From: JAPLST01 sp964397565
GTDB lineage: Bacteria > Auribacterota > UBA3054 > JAPLST01
Assembly (NCBI GenBank): GCA_964397565.1
Contig: CAYNJC010000024.1
Coordinates: 4,253 to 68,252 of the forward strand
Direction: 5' to 3'
Length of the DNA stretch: 64,000 bases
Shown: positions 50,569-58,374 of the stretch, piece after piece
How positions within the stretch are numbered: position 1 is the first letter of the stretch
Layout of the letters: every line of letters starts with the position of its first letter
Made by a program: the position numbers and the translations under genes
Notes under the pieces: generated by a model
What the model was told of the DNA's origin: nothing
The model's database searches: none
What the model saw: only the letters and a program-made list of their open reading frames with translations

Positions 50569-51221
50569 TCCTGGCCTTCGAGACGGCGGCCTATCGCGGC
50601 GCTTCGCTGGCCTTGCTGGAGGGCGACACCTGCCTGCGGCAGATTGCGTTTGACACGCCGCGCACGCTGACCAGCGCGCTGGTGCCGGCGGTGCAAGGCC
50701 TGCTGGCCGAGGCGCGCATTACGCCGGCGGCGCTGCGCCTGCTGGCCATAGACTGCGGCCCGGGTTCGTTTACCGGCATGCGCATCGGCGTGGCGGTGGT
50801 CAACGGCTTGGCCGATGCCTGGGGTATTCCCACGTGCGGCATTGCCCAGTTTGACTTGTGGCCGCAGCCAGCCGGGCAAGATCTGGCGCAGTTGCTCATG
50901 ATTGATGCGCAAGCCAGCCATGGGGCGCATTACCAACTGACGCTGCCCGATGGCACGCGCGAGCGCGGGTTCACGAGGTATGCCGCGCTGCCGGAGGTGC
51001 TGCACGCCGCGGGCGACATCACCGGCATGATCTACAGCGACCGGCCGCTCGATGTGTGCGACACGCTGGGCTGGCGGGTGGTGGTTGTGCCGCCGCCGGC
51101 AACCGCGGCACAGGTTGGCCGGGTTGCCATGGCCGCCATGGCCGCCGGCGTGCGCGGCGCGGTTGCACCACTGTATCTGCACGCCACGCAGTATACCCGA
51201 ACTCCGGCGCCGGCGTGCTGA
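50565..51221 (+). CDS. tsaB: tRNA threonylcarbamoyladenosine biosynthesis protein TsaB
   Basis: TsaB forms part of the complex that makes t6A37 in tRNAs. The 218-residue protein starts with GTG at 50565, overlapping the sugar transferase stop by 4 bases. It shows the ASKHA fold start ILAFETAAYRGASLAL and DCGPGSFTGMRIGVAVVNGLADAWG, the family signature. tsaC, tsaD and tsaE are not in the window. Because the gene is embedded in a glycan cluster, it is possible that the cluster moved next to it. Confidence 0.93.
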   Translation: MILAFETAAYRGASLALLEGDTCLRQIAFDTPRTLTSALVPAVQGLLAEARITPAALRLLAIDCGPGSFTGMRIGVAVVNGLADAWGIPTCGIAQFDLWPQPAGQDLAQLLMIDAQASHGAHYQLTLPDGTRERGFTRYAALPEVLHAAGDITGMIYSDRPLDVCDTLGWRVVVVPPPATAAQVGRVAMAAMAAGVRGAVAPLYLHATQYTRTPAPAC

Positions 51222-51709
51222 ACGGGCCGACGCGCGCGCAGCGTTTTGGCGCCGTGGCCATCATCTGGATGGCGCTGATCTCGAGCACCTCGGCGCAACC
51301 CAAACAGCGTTTGCATTTCATGCAGCATTTCTATGACGCCCCCCATCACCTCCTGGCGCTGTGTTCGCCGGCGACGCGCGCGCACGGCCTGGTCGGCTGG
51401 CTCGAACAGCAGAATTATGCACATATACTAGACAAGCCGCTGCATGTGGTTGCGTATGCGGTGCTGGCACTGCTGTGGCTGCAGTCTCTGCGCGCGGCGC
51501 GTCGTCCGCGCCTGTGCCACAACGCCCTCGCGTGGGCGGCGCTTCTCACTCTTGTGTTTGCCGTCTTCGATGAATGGCATCAATCGTTTACCCCCGGCCG
51601 CGAAATGCGTGCCAGCGATGTGCTGGCTGACGCGGTCGGCGTGCTGGTGGTCGCGGCTTGGGCGCGCCTTGGCGCCGGGCTTCGGCCAGCGCCAGCTAAC
51701 GAGAAGTAA
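51215..51709 (+). CDS. VanZ-like membrane protein
   Basis: The 164-residue product has three hydrophobic segments, including HVVAYAVLALLWLQSL and LAWAALLTLVFAVFDEWHQSFTPGREMRASDVLADAVGVLVV, a typical VanZ family pattern with the conserved DEWHQ and D-x-x-A-D motif. I chose GTG at 51215, just inside the tsaB stop, because the first membrane segment follows at once; ATG 51269 is an alternative. VanZ proteins are known from teicoplanin resistance and from exosortase-like contexts, but their function is poorly defined. Confidence 0.8.
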   Translation: MLNGPTRAQRFGAVAIIWMALISSTSAQPKQRLHFMQHFYDAPHHLLALCSPATRAHGLVGWLEQQNYAHILDKPLHVVAYAVLALLWLQSLRAARRPRLCHNALAWAALLTLVFAVFDEWHQSFTPGREMRASDVLADAVGVLVVAAWARLGAGLRPAPANEK

Positions 51710-51729
51710 GATATGCCACGGCCCCACGG

Positions 51730-51758
51730 TTGACAGTGCCGACGCACGTGGCTAACAT
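51730..51758 (+). promoter_or_regulatory. Promoter of hemolysin III-like gene
   Basis: TTGACA (51730-51735) and TAACAT (51753-51758) are 17 bases apart. The predicted start point is at or close to 51765, so the mRNA would be almost leaderless for the start codons at 51765 (GTG) or 51771 (ATG). Confidence 0.6.
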
Positions 51759-51770
51759 GGACAGGTGATT

Positions 51771-52418
51771 ATGGAACAGACCCGACAGGAAGAGTTGGTG
51801 AATACCTTGACGCATGCCTTTGGCGTGCTCTTAAGCATTGGTGGCACGGCCGTCCTGCTGGTCTTTGCCGTCCTGCACGGAACGGTCTGGCATGTGGTTG
51901 CGTGCAGCATTTACGGGGCCACGCTGGTCGCCATGTTTGCCGCCTCCAGCGTCTATCATCATGTTGCCTCGCCGCGCATCAAACACCTTTTGAACATCAT
52001 GGATCACAGCGCGATTTATTTGTTGATCGCGGGAACCTACACGCCGTTTACGCTGACGATCTTGCGGCGTGGCGGGCTCGGCTGGCCGTTATTTGGCCTG
52101 GTGTGGGGTTGCGCGCTGGCCGGGATTGCGGTGAAAACCATGTTTGTTGGCCGCTGGCGCCTGGTCTCGACGGCGCTGTATGTTGTCTTGGGCTGGCTGT
52201 GCGTGATCGCCTACAAACCATTGCTGGCCGGGCTTGGCACGGGCGGTACGGTCTTGCTGTTGAGCGGTGGCGCGGCCTACACGCTGGGGGTCATTTTCTA
52301 CTTGTGGCGCACGCTGCCGTACAGCCACGCCGTCTGGCATGTGTTTGTGCTGGTGGGCGGCATCCTGCAGTATCTGTGTGTGCTGCTCTACGTGGTGCCG
52401 CTGCTGCAGCCGCAGTAG
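51771..52418 (+). CDS. Hemolysin III / PAQR-family membrane protein
   Basis: The 215-residue protein has seven hydrophobic segments and the hallmark motifs of the family: EELVNTLTHAFGVLLSI at the start, ASSVYHHV, IMDHSAIYLLIAGTYTPF and SHAVWHVFVLVGGILQYL, which contain the metal-binding H and D positions. PAQR-like proteins include hydrolases on membrane lipids, although most bacterial members are unassigned. GTG 51765 is an alternative start. Confidence 0.93.
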   Translation: MEQTRQEELVNTLTHAFGVLLSIGGTAVLLVFAVLHGTVWHVVACSIYGATLVAMFAASSVYHHVASPRIKHLLNIMDHSAIYLLIAGTYTPFTLTILRRGGLGWPLFGLVWGCALAGIAVKTMFVGRWRLVSTALYVVLGWLCVIAYKPLLAGLGTGGTVLLLSGGAAYTLGVIFYLWRTLPYSHAVWHVFVLVGGILQYLCVLLYVVPLLQPQ

Positions 52419-52450
52419 TGTGCGCCTAGTCTGCGCCGTCGCAGGATAGC

Positions 52451-53707
52451 CTAACGGACGCGCCGACGCAGCTCATCGAAAACGCGTTTGAGTAGTTGGG
52501 TGAGATTGCTGGTGAAATAGAGCACGGTGGCGGTGTCGCTCAGCACGGCGCTGACGCCGTGGGCGATGTGGGACACGCCATAGATGGTATCGCCGGTATT
52601 CAGGCGATGCGTATCCGCGCCATGCGTGAAATCAATGGCACCCTGCATGACCATCACAAAGATTTGGCCGGGCGCCTGCGTGGTTTGTGGCACAAAGCCC
52701 TTGCGGTCATATTCGCGACATTCCGGGAAGAACATCGGCTCGCCCAGGTCGGGCACCACCAGCGGTGCGCCGCGATACCGGTGACCGCCTTCAACGCGGG
52801 CCTTCAAGACGCGTTCGCCGACCGGGATGAATGACGCGCGGCACGTGCTGACTTCCTCATCGAAGAAATAGGCGACCGGCACGTTCAGCGCGCGCGCAAT
52901 CAGTTCGAGGGTGGTGAGCGAGGGTTTGGACCGGCCGGATTCGATGTGCGAGATCATGCCATAACTCAGGCCGGTCTTGGAGCGCATGGTGGTTTGCAGA
53001 AAGCCGCGCTGCGAGCGCGCGTACCGAATGCGCCACGCCAGCCGCTGGATCGGCGACAAGTGTTGTGGGGCGCGCGGTGGCCGCGCAAACAGGCCGCGCG
53101 GGTCAAGCCGCATGTCCAGCCAGCCATACAACTCGTCGGTGTAACAGACCAGATACTCGGCATGCTCGCTGTTGACTGCAATCGGCCCGTGTTCTTCGTG
53201 ACTGTGGAAAAAGACGCTGTCGCCAGGATTGACGGTGAAGATCTCGTCGCCGCAGGCATAGTTGAACGAGCCGCTCATGCCATAGATCAGCTGGTCGCCG
53301 CGCAACGACACTTTTTGACTCGAAAACGAGTGGCGATGCACGCGCACCAAGACAGGACCCATCTCTTGTGGCTTGATGCCGTCGAGGACCAAGCCGGTGT
53401 CTTCATAGCGCATGCGGCCGTCGCGCGTCACGCCATAGCCGCGATCCGCCACATGTTGAACGACATAATCGTGCGGGCTGATCACCGGTTCCGCGAACAA
53501 CTCCGACAACGAAATGTTCAGGGCGCGGGCGATGGCAAATAAGGTATCAATGGACGGATGAATCTTGCCGCGCTCGATCATCGAGATCATGGCCGGGGTT
53601 ACCTGTGCCCGTTGGGCCAGCTCACGCAAGCCCAGATTGCCACGCTGCCGTTGCGCCCGCAGACGCGCGGGAAACCGTTCAAGCGGGTTGCTGTTTGCTT
53701 CTGCCAT
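52451..53707 (-). CDS. Transcriptional regulator with duplicated HTH-cupin modules
   Basis: The 418-residue protein consists of two copies of the XRE-HTH plus cupin arrangement. HTH1 covers about residues 14-68 (LGLRELAQRAQVTPAMISMIERGKIHPSIDTL...). Cupin 1 covers about 115-190, ending in GDSVFFHSHEEHGP. HTH2 covers about 230-285 (FLQTTMRSKTGLSYGMISHIESGRSKPSLTTLE), and cupin 2 about 335-405 with GDTIYGVSHIAHGV. Single HTH-cupin proteins regulate carbon, amine or stress genes and sense small molecules in the cupin; an internal tandem copy is uncommon. An AAGGAGG ribosome binding site lies 5 bases before the ATG, and palindromes lie in the promoter. Confidence 0.9.
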   Translation of the reverse strand: MAEANSNPLERFPARLRAQRQRGNLGLRELAQRAQVTPAMISMIERGKIHPSIDTLFAIARALNISLSELFAEPVISPHDYVVQHVADRGYGVTRDGRMRYEDTGLVLDGIKPQEMGPVLVRVHRHSFSSQKVSLRGDQLIYGMSGSFNYACGDEIFTVNPGDSVFFHSHEEHGPIAVNSEHAEYLVCYTDELYGWLDMRLDPRGLFARPPRAPQHLSPIQRLAWRIRYARSQRGFLQTTMRSKTGLSYGMISHIESGRSKPSLTTLELIARALNVPVAYFFDEEVSTCRASFIPVGERVLKARVEGGHRYRGAPLVVPDLGEPMFFPECREYDRKGFVPQTTQAPGQIFVMVMQGAIDFTHGADTHRLNTGDTIYGVSHIAHGVSAVLSDTATVLYFTSNLTQLLKRVFDELRRRVR

Positions 53708-53742
53708 AAACGCCTCCTTGACGCTTCAACAAATGTCGCGCC

Positions 53743-53758
53743 GTTACACTAGCGTAAC
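53743..53758. promoter_or_regulatory. Palindrome GTTACACTAGCGTAAC in leader of the HTH-cupin gene
   Basis: The 16-base palindrome has one mismatched pair and lies 36 bases before the ATG, between the -10 box and the start codon. It is a candidate operator for autoregulation. Confidence 0.5.
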
Positions 53759-53792
53759 CAGACGCAACAAAATACTGGCTAAACTCGTTGAC

Positions 53793-53807
53793 AAGTATAG
53801 CATACTT
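53793..53807 (-). promoter_or_regulatory. Extended -10 promoter and overlapping palindrome of the HTH-cupin gene
   Basis: AAGTAT-AGC-ATACTT is a perfect inverted repeat. On the minus strand it contains the extended -10 sequence TATGCTATACT (-10 box TATACT at 53794-53799). Binding there would block polymerase, so it is a second candidate operator. Confidence 0.6.
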
Positions 53808-54160
53808 CTTGTTAATTTGCACTAACCTTGCGGGTGGCGCAGGCTTTTGGCCGCTTTCGGGATGGGCGTGGGCAGATGGCTGGGATGGCAGGGCGTGCAC
53901 GGCGGCAATGCGCCTGCTGGTGGGGCGAAGACGCAGATTGGGCGTGTGGCACGACAGCCGGGGTGCACGAAATCCCCCGGCGCTGCTGCGCCCGCCCCTC
54001 CCGCCGTTGGCGGGAAAAGGGGGACCAGAGCGCGGCACAAGTGCCAGGCCCCTATTGGCGCGCCTTTTACACAGTTGGTCGCGTGTCGCATTTGGGGTGG
54101 GGTTTCGGGTTTGCTCTCGTCAGCCCGCTGCATTTTCCCACGGAAATCCCGGAAGAACCC
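53808..54160. other. Intergenic region without a supported gene
   Basis: About 350 bases between the regulator promoter and the next gene. Open frames are numerous because of GC content, but no frame has a family signature or a ribosome binding site. Confidence 0.5.
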
Positions 54161-54194
54161 AAAAAAGAGAAGGGCGCCCGTGGGCGCCCTTCTC
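54161..54194 (-). terminator. Rho-independent terminator of the TIGR04073-like gene
   Basis: GAGAAGGGCGCCC (54167-54179) and GGGCGCCCTTCTC (54182-54194) are perfect arms, followed on the minus strand by a run of six T. It lies 22 bases after the stop of the gene at 54217. Confidence 0.85.
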
Positions 54195-54216
54195 ACAAAC
54201 CTAACAGCAAGCCAGC

Positions 54217-54609
54217 TTACTTCTGCGGTGCCGGGAAGGCAGCTGCAGCCGTACCACAAGCATCGCGCTCGAGGTAGATCGGCTTGACGCAGAACGGCAG
54301 GTAGCTGTTGCCTTCATCCGGCAGCAAGCCGAGGGTCAGCACGTCGCCGAGGCCGCCGAGCAACCGGCCAACCGCGTAGACGGTGCCCTTCACCGGGCCG
54401 ATCACCAGGCCGACAACACTGTACTCATTGACATCTTTGAAGAGCCAATGCGTGATCTCGGTCGGGGAAACGACCATGTTCTCGATGCCGCGCTGCAAGC
54501 CTTTGGTCATCAAAGAACCGGTGTTGTTCGACCACGCCGGAAAGCCTTCGGCGAGGGCGAGGCCAGCAACCAAGCTTGCTGCCAGTGCTACTGCGATGAT
54601 ATGCTTCAT
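54217..54609 (-). CDS. Exosortase system-associated protein, TIGR04073-like
   Basis: A 130-residue secreted protein with signal peptide MKHIIAVALAASLVAGLALA. The middle has RGIENMVVSPTEI, then GLVIGPVKGTVYAVGRLLGGLGDVLTLGLLP, which resembles the signature of the TIGR04073 family (conserved G-x-x-KG-x-x-Y-A-x-G-R and Y-D/G-D-V). Members occur only in genomes with PEP-CTERM/exosortase systems, but their role is unknown. An AAGGAG ribosome binding site precedes the ATG by 7 bases. A promoter of the ATATGC type and a strong terminator frame it as a single-gene unit. Confidence 0.8.
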   Translation of the reverse strand: MKHIIAVALAASLVAGLALAEGFPAWSNNTGSLMTKGLQRGIENMVVSPTEITHWLFKDVNEYSVVGLVIGPVKGTVYAVGRLLGGLGDVLTLGLLPDEGNSYLPFCVKPIYLERDACGTAAAAFPAPQK

Positions 54610-54680
54610 ACTATCTCCTTATGGTATCGTTACGTGTGATTGCTGCCGTTAAGCAACGGCACCGACAACCACTTATAGGC

Positions 54681-54709
54681 ACTATAGCATATTTATCATG
54701 AAAATGCAA
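54681..54709 (-). promoter_or_regulatory. Promoter of the TIGR04073-like gene
   Basis: TTGCAT (54704-54709) and TATAGT (54681-54686) are 17 bases apart on the minus strand with AATATGC before the -10 box. Confidence 0.75.
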
Positions 54710-54796
54710 GGGGTGGGGAAAACCGGGCTATCCGGCACAAAATAGGCGGACTAGGGAGCCCGCCTGGAAAGCACTGCAGATAGGAGCGGAGGCTGA

Positions 54797-55732
54797 TTAT
54801 GCTGGTGGCGCGCCCTGTTTCTGGGGCGGCACGGCGTCGCGCTCGCGCAGCATGCGGACATGGGCGCAACGGAACTCGCGCAGCCATTGGTCGAACGCTT
54901 GATCGCGTTTTAAGCCGGCGAAATAGTTGGTGTAGATGGTCTGCATGGCTTGGGCGTCGAAGACGGGCAGGCGCGAGGGATCGCGCGCCATCAGGATGGT
55001 CTCGTACACCTCGCGGCCCTTGGCGGTGATGTCCTTGGTCGGAATGCCCATGTCAATGTGCTTCGGATAGCCCTTAATGCCAAGGTCACGGTAGAAATTG
55101 ATCGTGCCGAAGGTCGGTTCGGCCAGGCCCAGGTCGTATTCGGCGCGCGGCAAGTCGCTGTAGGCGCACTTGAAAATCCAAATGGCGGTACCTTCGTTCA
55201 ACGCGGAAATGCCGCCGGCGGCGTGCTGCTGGTGGTTGAAAATGTGAAATAACTCATGGGTGATCGTGTTGCGCAAGACGGTGATGTCCTTCTGGCCAAG
55301 CATGCCGCTGCTGAGTGAAATATGGTCGCCGGCGGCATACGCGCCACTGGGCGCATCATGCATGCGAATCTGGGTGGTGGCGTAGAGTTCAAGATAAAAG
55401 CCGAGGTCCGGACTGTCGGTGACCAGGAGGGCGGCCTCGGTCACCCGTTGCGTTTCGGCCGGCGTGACGGTGATATCCAGCGCGCAACTGACCAGCTGTC
55501 GGCGCTGCGGCGGTGTGAGCGCTTGGAGGGCGGCATTGATGTTGCTCGCCGGCTGGGTCGCGCACCAGGCGGCGATGGCCGCGCGGCTGGCATTGGTGAG
55601 CAGCAACATGGGCGGCAGCGTTCGCGACGCGGCGGTCGCTTCCGTGGCATTGGTGGCGGCAGCGGCGCTGCAGACGAGGGCGCAAACGACAAAACACGTC
55701 GATAGCAGATGGCGCAATGGGTTGATGGACAT
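54797..55732 (-). CDS. Secreted putative zinc metallopeptidase
   Basis: The 311-residue product has a signal peptide (about 1-26). The gluzincin-like motif HELFH is at residues 159-163, and a downstream NEGTA segment at 179-183 supplies the probable third zinc ligand (Glu180), as in M1/M4-like peptidases. Its start codon overlaps the stop of the upstream metalloprotease by one base (TGATG), so translation is coupled. The start at 55732 is preferred over the longer frame because the signal peptide begins there. Confidence 0.78.
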   Translation of the reverse strand: MSINPLRHLLSTCFVVCALVCSAAAATNATEATAASRTLPPMLLLTNASRAAIAAWCATQPASNINAALQALTPPQRRQLVSCALDITVTPAETQRVTEAALLVTDSPDLGFYLELYATTQIRMHDAPSGAYAAGDHISLSSGMLGQKDITVLRNTITHELFHIFNHQQHAAGGISALNEGTAIWIFKCAYSDLPRAEYDLGLAEPTFGTINFYRDLGIKGYPKHIDMGIPTKDITAKGREVYETILMARDPSRLPVFDAQAMQTIYTNYFAGLKRDQAFDQWLREFRCAHVRMLRERDAVPPQKQGAPPA

Positions 55733-58278
55733 CAGTGGGTGGAGGTGGGTGAGTGACGTGCGCGCAGGCACAAGAGAATAAGCGCGGCACCAGCGAGCAA
55801 TGCTGGTTCCGGCACGACAAGGAAGGGGAACGGCCAGAAGATGTGCTCGGTCGTGTTGCTGGCGGCGTCGCGCACGACAAAGCGAATGACCAAGCCGTTG
55901 CTATTGCTTTCGAGGTTGGCGGGCGGCGCCCACGCGGCCAGGCCGGCGCTGTTGTTGACATCGCTGGCGATGGCGGCGACTTCCTGCGTACTGCCGCTGT
56001 CATGCGCGCTGATCCAGGTGATGACACAGCTGGTGCCATTGACCACATCGGTAATCTTGGCGGGGGCCCAAGTGACGTTGCGCAGCACTTCGGAAAGCAG
56101 CAGCGCGCCATTGGTCGGGAACGTCAGTGCGTCATCGGCGACGAAGGGTGGCGTGGTGTCAGGCTCGATCGTGAAGGGGAACGCGGTGAAGACGCGATTG
56201 GTCTCGTTCATCGAGGTGTCGCGCGCGGTGACACTGATAGCGCAGACGGTGGTGGTCGCGACGAGGTCGGCGGGAATCGTCCACGAACGCGTGCCGCTGT
56301 TGCTGAAATTGCCGCCGATGACGGCCAGTTCGTTGGTCGTGCCATACGCGAGCACGCTCATGCGCGTGATGGTGCAGCCGGTGCCATCCGCTTCGTCATT
56401 GATGCGATAGGCGATCCAGCGCAGCGTGATGGCTTGGCCATTGAACAGGCGCGCGCCGGGATAGGGATTGAGTTGCGCTTCACAACCAATTTGCGGCGGG
56501 GTTGTATCCTGGCGCACATAGGTGACGACTTGCGTATCAGCCAGGCCGCCCGGCCCATTGGCAGTGACGGTGAGAACATTGGTGCCCTTGGCGGGCGTGA
56601 CGGCACGACGCCATGCGCCATAGTAGTAACTGGCGGCGCTGCCGTTGACGCGCACGGCGGTGGGCGTGGTCGTGCCGCTCATGACGACGGCGACATCGAG
56701 ACTGCTGCCGAGCGGCGTAAAATAGCCGTTGGTTGGCGTAATGCCGGCAATGCGAAAGGTGCCGTCGAGCATGGCGACGCCGAGGGCATACGTGGCGGTC
56801 TGCACATTACCGCGCCAAAACGCCAGATTGAATTCCATGGCATTGAGGAAACCAAAGCCGGTCTGGGCGCCCTGCTCGACGCGCAGCAGGAGATCGCCGC
56901 GCGAGATGCCGTAGCCGTGGGAGATGAAGCCGGAGGTGCTGAACGGGCAGCGGCCAAGGGCGACGCGACCGTCGGCATCGCTGGTCAATGTCAGATTGGG
57001 CGCATTGGTGAATTTCTTGCCGTACCACGAGCCGGTGTTTTGGGCTTGGTAAACTTTGACGGTGGCATTGGAGATCGGTTCGCCCAGCGCGCCGCGCACC
57101 GTGAGAACATTCTGGGTTGGCAGGTTTTGGAGGTACACGCCGATGTTGCCGGGTGAGTTGTAGTTCCCGAGAATCGCGCGGCGGCCGGCAATAAAATTCA
57201 GGGCCGGCGCGCTGTAGTGGTCGACCATATCGTAGGGGCCGGACATCAAGCCATAGCCGGGCCAGCCGAAGGATGTCGGGAAATAAGCCGAATCGGCCCA
57301 GGGCGGGTTGATCGGCAGATAGGGTGTGCCCGAGATCCAATTGCCGTTGACTTGCACCGTGCAGTTGCTCCACCAGGGCGGATTGGGCGGATTATAGGCC
57401 GGAGTTTCGTGGTAATTAAAGCCGTAGGTGTCAATCAAGTAGCGGGCATGGCCGAGCTCGTGAATGAGCGAGCCCTCGAAATAAAAAGGTTTATCATCAT
57501 TGATCGTGGTGTGATCGCTATAGGCGGAGAAATTGCCGCCGTCGGGCACGGGGAAGCCCCACTGCAGATCGACTGTACGATTGGTGTAATCCGGATCATT
57601 CGAGGCAATCCCGCCGTTGAGCGGCAGTTCGCCGTCCTCGACCATGTTGATCTGGTCCAGGCGGATGCGGTCGAGCACGCCGGCGGGCGCCTCGGGATAG
57701 ACCGCGCGGGCGAACATTTGGTTCCAGCGTGTGACTTGCCGCTGGGCCCAATCTTCCCAGCCGTTGGCGCCGATGTTGAGGTCTTTTTGATATTGATGGA
57801 AGTAATTATAGGTAGTGCGCTCGACCCAGAAGCCGACACTGATCGCATCCGTATTGAGATACAGGCGGTTATTCAACTCTGAAAACTCGGGGGAGGCGTT
57901 GTCGCTGTCGATGGCAAACGACAAAAGATGTCGATTGAACGTCCACGGCCAAGCCAAATCAACGATGGTGTGGGCATTGGTGGCCAGAGTGACGACGCCG
58001 GTGGCAATGACGGTACCGTCGAGCGACCAGGTGTAGGCCACATTGGTCTTGACGGTGTCGGACCAGTTCTTGACAAAGGCGCGCCAGGTGACGACCTGGT
58101 TGTTGGTCGGCCAGCCGTCGCGCGTGGCATTGGTACTGCCCCACACATAGGGGATGCTGGGCAGGCGCTTGATCCAGCCGGCATCAATGTCATTGTCATG
58201 CGGCGCGGCGAAACCGGCGGCGGTGAGCAGTGTGGCACACAAGTAAATACAAGAGGCAGAGCGAGTGAGATCAGCCAT
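55732..58278 (-). CDS. Secreted PEP-CTERM zinc metalloprotease
   Basis: The 848-residue product has a signal peptide (1-25), a CARDB-like beta-sandwich (residues about 45-130), and a peptidase region with HELGH at 273-277 in GSLIHELGHARYLID. At about 435-600 and 615-800 there are repeated beta-sandwich modules with D-T-TPP junctions. The tail PEPALLAGAALILLCLRARHS is a PEP-CTERM signal with an unusual long basic end. I infer a surface protease sorted by exosortase. It is followed by the second metallopeptidase in the same operon. A -10 box TATAAT with ATTTATGC before it lies at 58351-58356. Confidence 0.82.
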   Translation of the reverse strand: MADLTRSASCIYLCATLLTAAGFAAPHDNDIDAGWIKRLPSIPYVWGSTNATRDGWPTNNQVVTWRAFVKNWSDTVKTNVAYTWSLDGTVIATGVVTLATNAHTIVDLAWPWTFNRHLLSFAIDSDNASPEFSELNNRLYLNTDAISVGFWVERTTYNYFHQYQKDLNIGANGWEDWAQRQVTRWNQMFARAVYPEAPAGVLDRIRLDQINMVEDGELPLNGGIASNDPDYTNRTVDLQWGFPVPDGGNFSAYSDHTTINDDKPFYFEGSLIHELGHARYLIDTYGFNYHETPAYNPPNPPWWSNCTVQVNGNWISGTPYLPINPPWADSAYFPTSFGWPGYGLMSGPYDMVDHYSAPALNFIAGRRAILGNYNSPGNIGVYLQNLPTQNVLTVRGALGEPISNATVKVYQAQNTGSWYGKKFTNAPNLTLTSDADGRVALGRCPFSTSGFISHGYGISRGDLLLRVEQGAQTGFGFLNAMEFNLAFWRGNVQTATYALGVAMLDGTFRIAGITPTNGYFTPLGSSLDVAVVMSGTTTPTAVRVNGSAASYYYGAWRRAVTPAKGTNVLTVTANGPGGLADTQVVTYVRQDTTPPQIGCEAQLNPYPGARLFNGQAITLRWIAYRINDEADGTGCTITRMSVLAYGTTNELAVIGGNFSNSGTRSWTIPADLVATTTVCAISVTARDTSMNETNRVFTAFPFTIEPDTTPPFVADDALTFPTNGALLLSEVLRNVTWAPAKITDVVNGTSCVITWISAHDSGSTQEVAAIASDVNNSAGLAAWAPPANLESNSNGLVIRFVVRDAASNTTEHIFWPFPFLVVPEPALLAGAALILLCLRARHSPTSTH

Positions 58279-58350
58279 GATTGTGTCGGATAAACCGTTG
58301 GTAGTTACTGCGCCGGTTGCTGCGGCACGGTTAAGCAGCTATATAAATGT

Positions 58351-58356
58351 ATTATA
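58351..58356 (-). promoter_or_regulatory. Extended -10 box of the PEP-CTERM metalloprotease operon
   Basis: On the minus strand TTTATGC precedes TATAAT. There is no good -35 hexamer at 17-bp spacing. The predicted leader is about 65 bases. Confidence 0.5.
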
Positions 58357-58374
58357 GCATAAATTGGTGCGCGC

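Noticed and set aside
53788..54277. Three overlapping 138-149 codon plus-strand frames
   Set aside because: They cross the terminator of the TIGR04073-like gene and have no motif. Openness in all frames reflects GC content.
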